NCBI RefSeq assembly: GCF_000801105.2
Contig: NW_026615358.1
Location: 28,410 to 92,409 of the forward strand
Origin: Raphanus sativus
Lineage: Eukaryota > Streptophyta > Magnoliopsida > Brassicales > Brassicaceae
Length of the DNA: 64,000 nt
Direction of reading: 5' to 3'
Shown here: in pieces, positions 1 through 10,441 of the stretch
Position numbering within the stretch: position 1 is the first letter of the stretch
Layout: each line of letters opens with the position of its first letter
Translations under genes and position numbers: made by a program
The notes under the pieces: generated by a model
What the model was told of the DNA's origin: nothing
The model's input: the letters and a program-made list of their open reading frames with translations, nothing else
Databases searched by the model: none

Positions 1-1194
1 TCAAATCATAAGCGAAAGCCCATAATCCTCTTATGGCATGAGAAAAATAAAATCACAGCACTGCGAGACGTCGCTTCGTGCTCGGATAAACATTTTTCGA
101 TAACAAATTCATACGCCTTCAAAACGGCATCATTTCGTTGTTGCTGATCACAACAAACGAACTCTAACGTCCTAAACAGACAAGCCACCTAAGGGTAGGC
201 TCTTTTACATCCGACAAGGATCCCATAGCGCGCTATACAAAAAATCCAAATTTGGTTCAGCACTTCGTAAAGGAAGTAGCTCGATTCGTGCCCAGACAAA
301 TCATATAAGCCGATACCACTTCGCGGATTTTAAAACGGTACGAATCAGGTTAAAATCACAAACAGGCAAAACGAAAGCCGATTTGTCATCGCACAGCCTC
401 AGTCTGAGAGTAAACCTAGGTCTTGCCCTAAACCCAGCCTTGCTGGTATCTTAACATCTCATAGGCAAAGCGTCAACGACGCGAGATCCCAAAACTTGTC
501 TCTTCACTCAAGTCTGTACGTTTTCACGAATTTTCGCGTAAATCGTAAACCGCAGGAAAATCTCGCTTTGTACAAACTACGGATACGGTGATCGTCAGGG
601 AGGCAGGAATGAGACGACAACTCACACCCTGCCCCTCTAACTTCGACAAACAGAAGTTCTAAACGCAAAATATTTTATAAATGCATACCGCGAGTTCAAT
701 ACAACGCCCTAAAAAGGGCAGGGACTCAAAGCCACCAACGGCCAGTTCCGAAATCATACATAATGGCCAACCAACGGCCGAAATGTAATCAAAATAAAAA
801 TCTCTAAAGGGATTGATAAACCTAGACGCTCCCCGGAGCATCACCTTCATCCTCAAAACTCACCCAAAGTAGGAACGGTCTCACCGTCGCCTCCATTGGT
901 CGCACCACCACTGCATGTCTCATATGCGCCGGCTTCGCGATCCTTGACTGCGTGGTCCTGGTCCTCCGAACCCTCCGAATGCAGGACAAGGGTGCACACG
1001 GATTTCAGACCAGCAAGAATCGAGTCGAAGTTGAGCAACGAACTCACGGTCTTCCCGACGTCACGTTCAAGATCGCCAATCAAAGGTGATGTGGATTTCC
1101 GCAATGAAATACTCTTAGCCAAAAATTTCGATTTTCAACTCATAATCTTCCGCCCGCAAGATCGCTCCCGCATCTTGCATGCTGGGGGGCTAAC
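1..1194 (+). mobile_element. 3' internal part of a Ty3-type retroelement, beginning outside the window
   Basis: This stretch ends in a purine-rich run (ctggggggctaac, 1181-1194) directly before an LTR that starts TGTTGGGG, the arrangement of a polypurine tract before a 3' LTR. No gag or pol motif is present. The only longer reading frame lies on the minus strand (853-1122, rich in Ser and Leu), followed by a GT splice-donor-like ggtgag at its end. By analogy with the Tat element at 24.5-27.5 kb, it may be an antisense ORF scrap, but no conserved domain can be recognised. The rest, 1-850, is noncoding AT-balanced sequence in which I see nothing else. Confidence 0.45.
853..1122 (-). pseudogene. 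unrecognised antisense reading frame next to a 3' LTR
   Basis: A frame of 89 codons on the strand opposite to the LTR. The peptide is polar (motif LERDVGKTVSSLL, then SEGSEDQDHAVKD), could form a short helix, and has no family signature I recognise. Its last codons overlap ggtgag, so the stop may lie in an intron. Position and orientation match the antisense ORFs of Tat-lineage elements, which is the only reason to list it. It could equally be a chance frame. Confidence 0.25.
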
Positions 1195-1303
1195 TGTTGG
1201 GGTCAAAAACGGTTATCTCGAAATCAACGGCTAAGTCTATTTGTCATACGAAAGTATAAGGAAGAAACGGGAAGTGATCTAAGTTTGGATAGGCCGAACG
1301 ACA

Positions 1304-1572
1304 AGGAATCCGCCTTGAAACTTCAAAGAGCCCGTTCTCTCAAACCGTGAGGACCCAGAGAACGATCAAGATATCAAATCGAAGCCCTCGTCGAGACGCA
1401 CGTGCTGGTCCTGGCCGCCGGCGGCTAGCCCCCGTGCTGGTCCTGGCCGCCGGGCGGCTAAGCCCCCGTGCTGGTCCTGGCCGCCGGGAAACTTCAAAGA
1501 GCCCGTTCTCTCAAACCGTGAGGACCCAGAAAACGATCAACATATCAAATCGAAGCCCTCGTCGAGACGCAC
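1304..1572 (+). repeat. 171-bp direct duplication in LTR A
   Basis: The string cttcaaagagcccgttctct occurs at 1321 and again at 1492, each time followed by the same roughly 75-bp segment leading into the GC-rich array. A third, inverted copy of this module is found in the related LTR at 62790-62885. Confidence 0.8.
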
Positions 1573-1935
1573 GTGCTGGCCGTGGCCGCCGGCGGCTAGC
1601 GCCCGTGCTGGCCGTGGCCGCCGGCGGCTAGCGCCCGTGCTGGCCGTGGCCGCTGGGCGGCTAGCCTCGTGCTGGCCGTGGCGCCGGCGGCTAGCCCCGT
1701 GCTGGCCGTGGCCGCCGGGCGGCTAGCCCCGTGCTGACCGTGGCCGCCGGCGGCTAGCGCCCGTGCTGGCCGTGGCCGCCGGGCGGCTAGCCCCGTGCTG
1801 GCCGTGGCCGCCGGCGGCTAGCGCCCGTGCTGGCCGTGGCCGCCGGGCGGCTAGCCCCGTGCTGGCCGTGGCCGCCGGCGGCTAGCGCCCGTGCTGGCCA
1901 TGGCCGCCGGGCGGCTAGCCCCGTGCTGGCTCGGG
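1395..1935 (+). repeat. GC-rich tandem repeat of about 32 bp inside LTR A
   Basis: About a dozen units built on gtgctggccgtggccgcc followed by ggcggctagc. Successive gtgctgg starts at 1573 and 1605 give a 32-bp period, and units alternate between versions with ggcggc and gggcggc. The GC content contrasts sharply with the AT-rich surroundings. The array lies upstream of the LTR TATA box, in the U3 part, so it may be an enhancer-like or simply slippage-expanded segment. Confidence 0.85.
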
Positions 1936-2471
1936 TCGTCGGATGATAAGCTTCCGTGCATAAGTTCTAGGCCCCGGCCGTCAGAAGTCTGTACTTTGCG
2001 TCTTTCCCAAGTTTTCGCGGAACGAATCGTTGAGATTCCACGTACAAAACTCCCGCTCTTACTCCAAACTAAGATCGTCGGAAACACTTCGGAAACTCGT
2101 AAGATATCAACGGGAAGGAAGATCTTAAATTCTTCGTGCGAAACAGTGATGGTTATCTTGAGACACCACTCATCTCAACTCTACGAAGGATTGAAGATCT
2201 TCCGAAGAAATCGTAGAAAACAACGGAAGTCCTAGACACGGTCCGAAAGGGACCAAACGCGATCGGACAGTCCGTTTACGATTATCTGAGATGGATACGA
2301 CGATTTACGTTTATCTTTACGTAACAAGATAAATGCTAAATTTCCAGAAGGATAAATGTCAAGTTTCCCGAAGATAAATGTCAAGTTTCCCGATAAACAT
2401 GGAGGCCGACGAAAATGGAAAAAAGCCCGCCTTGCGGCCCAGAAAGGAGAATAGACCGTCATAAGAAGGAG

Positions 2472-2479
2472 TATATAAA
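2472..2479 (+). promoter_or_regulatory. TATA box of LTR A
   Basis: TATATAAA in the context agtatataaaggagc, about 1.28 kb into the LTR, with an equivalent TATATAAG in the related LTR at 63778. It is expected to set the U3/R boundary some 30 bp downstream. Confidence 0.6.
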
Positions 2480-2700
2480 GGAGCTTTGGGAGAGAAGGAA
2501 AGGCAGAGCGAAAATCATTAAGAGAGAGCAAAAATCCTAGAAGGAAAGCAGATCCGAGATTTTAGACTGAGGGAACTTAGAACTTAGGTGGTTAGACTAG
2601 CAAGGCATGACCTAGGACGTCTGGCCGCCTCTCGTTCTACCTTCATCTTGTCCGCAGACTTCTGTTCCTTCGGAAGAATCTAACAATTCTTTTACTCAGA

Positions 2701-3118
2701 GTTCCGCACATAGAAACCCTAGGCGTTATTCTCGACACGCCCGTTTCTATGACAAACGCTCGTACTAGACGAACTCCGCCAGGCAGTTCGATCTCTTGTT
2801 CAAATCTTTCCAACTGAACTACGTCCGACTTGATCCTCGAAAGGGGTACGTAGGCAGCCTTTCTCAAGGTCCAGTCCCAACTCTTAACAAAACTCTTGTT
2901 GTACTTAGAGTTCCGCACATAGAAACCCTATGCATTATTCTCGACATGCCCGTTTCTATGACTAACACTCGTACTAGACGAACTCCGCCAGGCAGTTCGA
3001 TCTCTTGTTCAAACAACTCCAACTGAACTACGTCCGACTTGATCCTCGAAAGGGGTACGTAGGCAGCCTTCCTTAAGGTCCAGTCTCAAATCTTAATAAA
3101 ACCTTTCCGCATTTATTT
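2701..3118 (+). repeat. two tandem copies of a 209-bp segment in LTR A
   Basis: Copy 1 starts gttccgcacatagaaaccct at 2701 and copy 2 at 2910. Each contains ggggtacgtaggcagcc, a motif I recall from the R/U5 part of several plant Ty3 LTRs. The copies differ mainly by single substitutions and small changes, so the duplication is old. Confidence 0.85.
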
Positions 3119-3231
3119 GATCACTTGTCGTTGGTTGTCGCAGAGAATCCGGACCTTCAGGGAAAGTTAGGTTTACTTAGCTTTCCTCCAATCTACTTAA
3201 TCAAAATCGACAGTGCGAATTTCGGTTCCCA

Positions 3232-3464
3232 CAAGGTAAGTATCGATCGATTCGTCTTTGAATGTTGACCTCCGACTTGGTCTTGTTTGGTCTACTCGGG
3301 TGTATTATCTCTTGTGCTCCAAAATGCTCCAAAAGCATCACTTTATCTTGAAACAGTCCTGAACCTGAAAACATAACTAATAGGCTAGAAAACATATTAT
3401 ATATATATATATTAAAAATACTATTATACCATGGTAGAAAATTGGTGAAATCCATGGTATATCA
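3232..3464 (-). mobile_element. 3' LTR remnant of an Athila-like element
   Basis: Read on the minus strand it starts TGATATACCATGGATTT, the same start as the LTRs whose first bases are at 29366 and 32109. Only about 230 bp remain before LTR A begins. It directly follows the end of the ORF1 remnant (3465-5273), as expected of a 3' LTR in an element that lacks RT. Confidence 0.65.
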
Positions 3465-5273
3465 ACGTTTTTGACTTGACAATTTGTATAGGATCATAGT
3501 AGACTCCTGGATCTACTAGTGTTAGACACAACTGGTTGGTCTTGATGTCACAAATTGCTCCTACGGTGGCTAAGAATGCTCTTCCAAGTAATAGAAAGGA
3601 ATTCCAGTTTAGCGTGATGTCCAGGACATGGAAATCAACTAGAACCAAAGTGTTACCTATCTGAAACTCAAGGTCTCTGATTATTCCTCTTGAATCTCTC
3701 TAAGAACAGTCCACAAAAGTGAATGATTCGTTGGAAGGCTCCACCTGCAGACCTAGCTGGTCTGTCATGACTCTTGGTAGGATGCTGACTGATGCTCATG
3801 TGTCACACAATGCATGTGAGAATTCAATACCTTTCACCAGACATGGTATTGTGAATTTCCCAGGATTACTCTTTTTCTTCAGTGTAATCCTATTCTTCAT
3901 CTTTTCTTTGACCTGATAGAACATTCTCTTAATGTCCTCTTCAGTCTCCTTGGTCTCTCTAAAGAACATCCACAATATGTGGGTAAAGTAAGCTTCCCTA
4001 AATGGCCTCTCTTTTGGAATCCTTAAGGCTCTCTCAAGAAAACTCTCCATCTCCTTCTCATTAGTTCCTCTCTTTTGATGCTTAGTAACCTTTCCTCTTC
4101 TTTTCCTCAAGGTTCTCCCTGTGGTGGCCTAATCAACCTTCATGGGCTTTGGTGCATCGTTTGAGTGTATATGGTGGTCTCTGGTGGGTTAAATGAAGGT
4201 TCAGGTTCGGGTCGGAGAGCATTGATTCATGCTATGTCAATCTTGGGTAACTGCACTCGGTAGGTGAGAGGTGCTCGTCGATCGATAGGTGCTGGAGGTT
4301 GTCGATCGTTTGTGGTCTCCAAGTCGATCAATTACATTCGCAGTGCGTCGATCAATGTGCATTCATAAAGGACTGGGTGGATGTGTGTGTCTTGCGGCTA
4401 ACTCCTCGTGAGTCATGATCTTCACTGCATTGCACGATGCATCTGACTCATTTGGCGTTGTCGATCGATAATCCTTATGTGTTGTCGATCGATCGAGGTT
4501 GAGTTTTGTCTATCGATTCTCTAAGTCTGACATCGACCGACACCAATGTGATCTGCCAAAACTCAAAGAACTCTCCACTTTGAAGTCCCCTTCTTAAAGC
4601 TTCTCAAGCTTCACGACCTGCCAAAAATCATCATCAATAATGGCATTCACGTGGTGCTTAGTTTATCATCTCCATTCCCTCTTGGCAAAACTTGTCGCAT
4701 CCTAATGGCTTCTCTTGTCTGAACTACCTTCATCTCCAACTTCTTCACATGAGTGTTTAAACTCTCTATCTTTGTGTTTAGGTTGTTGTAGACAGAATCA
4801 GTCTTCCTATTGAAGTCCACTGTCAGCTTCTGCTGCCTTTCTAGAACTTTATCAAGTATAGCTTCAATCTTACTTTCTTGAGTGGGTGGTGGTAGATTCT
4901 AGTAAGATGAGTTTCCATAGTTTTTGTTGCTGCTGTAGTTGCTGCTGTAGGATTTCTGGTACTGTGAATTATGAAAGGTGCTTCTCTATCCATAGAAACT
5001 CATGTTTCCTCCCTGGTTTCCAGACCTCTGAAATCCAGTGCCACTGATGTAATTTACATCCTCCTCTACTTATTCTTTATCATCTTTCTCTACAACATCT
5101 GCATCTGAAATCCAGTGCTACTGATGTAATTTACATCCTCCTCTACTTCTTCTTCTTTATCATCTTTGTCTACAGCATTTGCATCTTCCACTAAGCAAAC
5201 CTGCTAATTGAGAAGCTTGTGAAAACGGTCCAGCTTTGCTCTAACTTCATCCATCTGCTTCTTCCCAAGCATG
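3465..5273 (-). pseudogene. Athila-type ORF1 (gag-protease) C-terminal part, broken
   Basis: Minus-strand pieces carry the signature of the plant Athila ORF1 family. In order they are a coiled part rich in Glu and Lys (4.7-4.9 kb), SIDR-type repeats encoded by tcgatcga-rich DNA (4.25-4.55 kb), the segment ILWMFFRETKETEEDIKRMF (about 3.98 kb), PGKFTIPCLVKGIEF, and a retropepsin-like region ending in NWNSFLLLGRAFLATVGA (3.55 kb). The glycine of the DTGAS-like protease site is replaced by a TGA stop at 3796-3798, and a further stop follows at the CS-R junction. No RT follows before the LTR, so the parent element was non-autonomous. The N-terminal part lies beyond the inserted Tat element, at 27485-28044. 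Confidence 0.75.
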
Positions 5274-5749
5274 GCTGCAGGCAGGACCTAGCCTCCGGAT
5301 CTCCGTTTATAGAGTACCCCAGATCCTCACTTAAAGGAATTCGGGAACTCAGGAACTACCCACGGGAACTACTCCAGGAACTACCCTCGGAAACTACTCC
5401 TCCCTCCGAGGAATGGAAAACTTCCGATAAGGAGAACCTTCCATATTTCCGAATATTTAAGAATTCCTCTTACCCAGACCGACAAAGGAGAGACTATATA
5501 AGGCGAAATAAAACCCTAAAGAAGGAGATCGACTCATCTACACCCGAAGACTTAGAACTTAGAGCTAGGCGGCTAGACTAGGGTTCTTACACAATCTATT
5601 GTAGTTCCATCTCTTTGATCTAACAAAAAACATCTCTTTACCAATATCTTTTACAAACATCTCTAAATCTCCCGAATATCTCGAAATCTATAAGCTTGTC
5701 CTCCGTTCCTTAGTACCCTAAAAAGAATTTACACAAAAATCCCCTAACA
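5274..5749 (+). mobile_element. 5' LTR of the outer Tat-lineage element (Tat-1), 5' truncated
   Basis: It is near-identical over its length to 27009-27484, so the two are the LTR pair of one element. It has TATATAAG at 5495-5502 and ends ...cccctaaca just before the primer-site sequence ttggcgctagaagg. About 37 bp present at the start of the 3' LTR (from 26972) are missing here, where the sequence switches to Athila ORF1. Small differences between the two copies include an insertion in the aacaaaaaacatc stretch. Confidence 0.85.
5495..5502 (+). promoter_or_regulatory. TATA box of the Tat-1 5' LTR
   Basis: TATATAAG, conserved at 27231-27238 in the partner LTR. It is followed by an R region starting near aaaaccctaaagaagg. 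Confidence 0.65.
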
Positions 5750-5789
5750 GTTGGCGCTAGAAGGGGGGGGGGATAATCCAAACTACGTG
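5750..5789 (+). promoter_or_regulatory. primer-binding site and leader of Tat-1
   Basis: The LTR is followed at once by gttggcgctagaagggggg, and the second Tat element (49881) has gtttggcggtagaaggaggg at the same place. Position and sequence fit the minus-strand primer site of Tat-lineage elements. The tRNA involved is not assigned here. Confidence 0.6.
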
Positions 5790-6681
5790 ATGGTGACGGC
5801 GGATGAGCAAAACAATCAACCGGAAACCCAAAAGGAGGCCGAGCTACAAAGAAAACTAAACGGTTTACAGAGTCAATTCACCGAGCTACACATGGCTCTG
5901 GAAAGAGCTACAGACGAGTTCCGTAACGACCCGGAGCTCTCTTTGGAAGTGCAAGGCCTGAAAGAGAAGCTTGACGAACACTCCAAGTACCTGGAGCAAA
6001 ACGCCGAAAAGCTCAGTCAACTCGAGTCAGAGAACCTTGCCCTCTGAGACCAGAACCAGGCTCTTAACGCGACAAGTAACAAGAAGCGCTGCTTCAGGGC
6101 CAGGATCCGACCTATGCACGATCTAACGACACCTAACTCCGGAACCGAGGCTGCGCGTCCAGCAACCGATGGAGACGGGGCAACCCATGAGAAGAATGGA
6201 ACCGCCCAGGTTCACAACATAGAGGACATCGATTCTGAGCCAGAATCCGACCAAGAAGCACCCGATGGGGCAGCATCAGCAAGGCCTTCTGTAACAGCCC
6301 ACCTGGAGGAGATGTTCTTCAAGAAGTTCGACGCGATACAATCTCTGGTGGAAAGACTTCCAGGGGTGGCAACCCCAACTCTTATGCGGAGTCTCCGTTC
6401 GCAGATGAGATCACCTTAGTAGAGATGCCGAGGAAGTTCTCTTTTCCAAACATCAAGATGTATGATGGAACCGGAGTTCCAGACGACCACATCGCCCAAT
6501 ACAAACAAAGGATGCTGGCGGTAGACTCCCAAGGGAATCTCGCGAAGCCACCATGTTCAAGGGATTCGACTCAACCTTAGTTGGACCCGCTCTACAGTGG
6601 TACATCAATCTACCCATAAGGTCCATATCCTCCTTCGCTTTTCTCAGCGACAAGTTTGTAGAGCAGTTCGCGAGCAATCGA
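5790..6681 (+). pseudogene. Tat-1 gag, N-terminal part (interrupted)
   Basis: The frame starts at ATG 5790 (peptide MVTADEQNNQPETQ), with a coiled-coil-like N-terminus, a stop after SENLAL (6045), and then a second segment. That segment has an acidic linker and FFKKFDAIQSLVERLPGV (6.33 kb), followed in another frame by EMPRKFSFPNIKMYDGTG and the start of the retrotransposon gag domain (GPALQWYINLP, LSDKFVEQFASN). At 6681 the coding sequence stops and a chromovirus LTR begins; the next gag codons resume at 21097. Compare with the parallel gag at 49921. At least one stop and two frameshifts make it inactive. Confidence 0.8.
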
Positions 6682-9328
6682 CGTAGAAACCCATAAAAAA
6701 ATATTATAATAAAGATTAGAGTTTGAGGTCAAGCTTTTGGGAAATAGAAGATTGGTCTAGCATCTGTTTGGAGGTCGAGCCGCGGGCGATAAGGATTGAT
6801 CGGTAACTTTTTGAAGTACAAGTGGTTGAATAATTGATCGTGGAGAAGCCATGAGTCGAGGAAGTTGCTCTACCATTGATAGAAGTTTCTTAGATTGATC
6901 AGACGGTAGTTTTGGAAGCATCACATTTTTGGAAGCACGATGTTTTAGAAGCTCGACGTTTTTGAAGCCGACGTTTCTTAACCACTAAGTTTTTCCAGGA
7001 AATATTTGTATCGGTAAATTAGCACTCTGGAGACATAATGAAGCAGGATGGGAATTAAGCAGGACGGGAAGTAAGCACGACGGGATCGAAGCATGACGGG
7101 AAAACCCGAAATCGACCAAAAACCCTGATTTTGGTATTATCGAAATTTTTCGAGGAAGCCGGAGGCTTGGGAAATATTTTCCGTCAAGGTCAGGATTCTT
7201 ATGGAGATTATTAAAAATATTCAGCGCATCAGAACGGGCATAGAAAAATATTTGGGATTAATCGCGGGTCGAAAATTCACCGAAAAAGTCGAAATCAGTC
7301 GAAAGAACCGAGAAGCTCGAGGTGGCTTCATCTAAGAGATAAGGAAGTTGTGTCACCGGCCTGTAGGGGTATGTGGCATGGGAAGCACGAGGTGTTGAAA
7401 CACAGATGATCACCACATGCGGATTGACACCCAGAAGCACGAGGTGCCGCTCAACCTGCGATCGAAGCATGCAGATCGACATTTGTGCGTTGTGGTGTCG
7501 AAATGGATGAGGTCTGGACGTGGATCAGACATGTGGAAGGTGTGGTGTCACCCTGCAGGACATCCTGGTCTTGCATCCAGACATGTGGAGCACGAGGTGT
7601 CGCCGCACATGCGTCCGGAGGCATGCGAAGCGACACACGGGCTGCCACACGGCTTGTTTCTGATTGGTTGGTGCATACTATATATACCCCACGACCCTCA
7701 GTCCATTTCATCACATTCAGACTAGTTCAAAGTCAGTTAAAACGTGAGATAAAAAGCTAGAGAGTTCGAGTTTCAATCATTTTCGAGTCTTTTTTGAGAG
7801 TTATCGAGAAAAGTTACTCTGCACGATTTGAGTCAGCATCTACAGAAGCTCTGCTTGAGTGAAGATCAGTCCAGACGTGGGGCTACTTGTGAAGGTCAGG
7901 AAGAAAGGGTTCGGATCACAGAAGTCGAGTTTGGGGTCGAGGCCACGGTCAACCAAAAACTGTGAGTTATAGTCAATTGTTTGCTAAGCTGTTTTATGCA
8001 GGTTCCCGTTACTTGGAAGTTGGATCATGGCAGGAGGCCGGGTCTAACTGAGTAACTGTTTGATTAGTTATTGGTTGAGATTGATTGGTTGATAGCATGC
8101 TTAGTTATTGCGTGAGAATCGTAGTAGCATGCTAATGGTTAGGTTGATTGGTTAGTTAGCGATTGCTGAATGCTTAGATGATATCGCTAGGTTGTGGATA
8201 GTTAGATATCCTAAAATTAGTCTTTATGCTAGATTCTGGAATATGTTTGATTGTGTTTGTGGTGATTATTGTTTGGAACCTCAGTGATATTACCGGGTTT
8301 GGTATTGTTTATATATTGGCTGACAGCATTGTGTAACCCACATTGCTAGGCGTATTAGGAGTGAGTTAGTGTTCCTTCAGACCTCGTACCTGGCGGGTTT
8401 AAGGAAACCCCTTATTCGCTGGATCGGAAAGACTCAGAGAGACGGGGTCATGGCCTAGGGCTGAGTGTTACACGACGGTGGGCCGCGGTCGGTTGAAAGT
8501 TCCTTCTTCTGGCCTTTGTGGTAGGAAGATAGGATATTGCCGATAGTGAAGGAGGAACCTAACGTCACCGGGGCCCGAGTTAGATATATATTATATAGTG
8601 TAAAGGGATTGGTAAACCCTGGTTAAGTCTTATCGACTATCTTATAGTATCAATAATTTACTCGTATTATTTTCTGCTGCGGATTTCTGATATTTTTGAT
8701 ATGCGTATATTATTATCATTATTATCTTTGGGTTGTGCTATTAGGTGAACCTCTCGCTTTAGATTGTTTGGGGTGGGATAGCGAGGGATTGTATTTGTTA
8801 GTTGGGGATTGTAACTCACTGTGTAATGCTAGATTACTCATCCCTCACTCGTTGTTGTTTTCAGGTAACCAGTAGTGCTTGTAGAGAAAGCGGGAAGTTA
8901 GGCCGGCTGGTGTAGATTTTGCATCTCTTTTGCTTAAGACGTTTTCATACTATAACTATGTATCTTTTGCTCTCTTGGCATGCCACCACGTGTATAATAT
9001 TTTGTGTGTTGTGAACCTAGTATGATATAAAATAAATAAATCGATGTTTTGTGCAAATGGCTTGTTGTATCTGATATTAGCTTGTCCAAGCTAACACAAC
9101 ATCAGATTGGGGTACGGGTTGAAAAGCCTTAGGCTTTAATCTGACGGGACGTGTTAGTGGGCGGACTGGCCTAATCACGAATTGCACTCTTTGTGATCAT
9201 GGGTGGATCGTTTCTAACCCGTCATGTAGCGCTCACGAACCTTGGTAGACGTCAGTCATCGGTCATGTTCTTGTTTGATTGTTGGCCGGTGATTCGACCT
9301 ATACGTTGAACGGTTCGGGGGTGTTACA
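6682..9328 (+). mobile_element. chromovirus 5' LTR
   Basis: It starts CGTAGAAACCC (first T changed to C) and ends ggggtgttaca, 2647 bp, with TATATATA at 7679-7686. Relative to the 3' LTR it lacks about 55 bp near 6740 and about 60 bp near 8472, the latter between short ggtg repeats. Short frames inside it (for example 7417-7760) are not conserved coding regions. Confidence 0.85.
7679..7686 (+). promoter_or_regulatory. TATA box of the chromovirus 5' LTR
   Basis: TATATATA followed by ccccacgaccctcagtcc, conserved in all three LTR copies (11131 and 19370). Confidence 0.65.
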
Positions 9329-9332
9329 GCGG

Positions 9333-9344
9333 TGGTAGAAGAGC
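9333..9344 (+). promoter_or_regulatory. decayed primer-binding site after the first chromovirus LTR
   Basis: It reads tggtagaagagc where the copy at 12864 has TGGTATCAGAGC, so two of the twelve positions have changed. The intact form matches the 3' end of plant initiator methionine tRNA. This copy would prime poorly. Confidence 0.7.
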
Positions 9345-9485
9345 ATGGTTTCGTCCATGCGTGACACAAGTGCTTTTCAATGTTTTATCGAGTCAAAAGG
9401 AGTCGCAAAAAGATGCTTTAGGAAACCAGCCACTTCCCATGTTAGGTTAGATTCCAATAGGAGTTACCCTTTTAATTGTATGCAG

Positions 9486-10441
9486 ATGGCTAATCGCGGG
9501 ATAGGTGATGATGGACGAGATCGGATATGGAGAGAGGGTAGGGTTTCGACAGGAAGAGGATTGGGCTACAGATCAGATCAGGGTAATGGCAATGGAGCCA
9601 GTGAGGTGTTTGGACATGATAGGAGCCCTCTACAGAGAACAAGATCCTTTCCGGTGTACGGTAATAGGACTAGAGAAGACAGTTTGTTGAGCACTAATCC
9701 AAGTCGTATTTGGGCTCAGAGACATCAACAAGATCAATCCGCTCAATCAAACCCGAGGCCAGATCAGAACCGTGCCACAGAAAGACCAAAATATCAAGGA
9801 GCAGAAAACACTCTGAAGCTTTTGCACGACGTGATGACCCAAGCACTTAGTAACTGAAGCACACATACTCATACCCCTGAAGTTTCCAAGTTGTTATCTA
9901 CCATGAAGAACATTGGATCCTACAAGTTCAAGGGAGGATCAGATCCTATTGAAGCTCTTAAGTGGATTACAATGATGGAGAAGAATTTTGAAGCCATGGA
10001 GTGTCCGAAGAATATAAGAAGAAGATCGCTGTGTACTATCTGGAAGGTGACGCAACAGGATGGTGGGACAGCATAGACAGGCAGCATGGACATACCATCA
10101 CATCATGGGAATCGTTCAAGGAAGAGTTCGAGAGGAAATACTTTCCTCCTGAAGCGAAGCATCGATTGGAGCGTCAATTTATGAACCTTGTTCAAGGAAA
10201 TAGGCCAGTAAGGAGTTATGATTCTGAATTCACAAGGTTGAGGCGACATGTTTTTGATGGACATGAAGACGAAAGGACTATGATCCGTAACTTTATGTAC
10301 GGGTTAAAGCCGTAGCTTGGAAGTCCTTTAGCTGGAAGCAACTTTAGCAGCTTGTCCGATCTGGTGGAGAAGGCTGTTAATGTAGAGGCTATATTGGAGG
10401 CAGAAAAGAAGGTTACACAACATTCTGGAGGACACACCAAG
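9486..10441 (+). pseudogene. partial duplicate of the chromovirus gag, 5' half
   Basis: The first Met is at 9486 (MANRGIGDDGRDRIWREG) and the frame reads to a stop at 9855. It resumes in another frame through SYKFKGGSDPIEALKW and the gag core EEYKKKIAVYYLEGDATGWW, SFKEEFERKYFPPEAKHRLE and RSYDSEFTRLRRHVFDG, to a stop at 10313. It is very close to 13019-13970 and here keeps the glutamate codon that is a stop in the other copy (13640). It ends abruptly at cacaccaag, where LTR sequence begins, so zinc knuckles and pol are absent. Confidence 0.85.

Larger units (their letters stand above)
1195..3231 (+). mobile_element. LTR (family A) of a large Ty3-type retrotransposon, probably its 3' LTR
   Basis: It begins TGTTGGGGTCAAAAACGG after a purine tract and probably ends ...ttcccaca, giving TG/CA termini and about 2.0 kb. 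It holds a TATA box (TATATAAA, 2472-2479), a GC-rich 32-bp tandem array, a 171-bp duplication (1321 versus 1492) and a 209-bp tandem duplication near its end. The same LTR start recurs at 62269. The right border falls where Athila-type LTR sequence (aggtaagtatcgatcgatt) starts, so it was inserted into, or recombined with, that LTR. The 3' border is inferred from the change of sequence type and the CA. Confidence 0.6.

Noticed and set aside
1347..1631. Arg/Pro-rich frame over the GC-rich array
   Set aside because: Product of the 32-bp repeat and the 171-bp duplication; no start context and several alternative frames equally open.
7258..7760. Overlapping frames on both strands inside the chromovirus LTR
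   Set aside because: They recur in all LTR copies with shifting ends and encode no family motif; they are LTR sequence, not genes.
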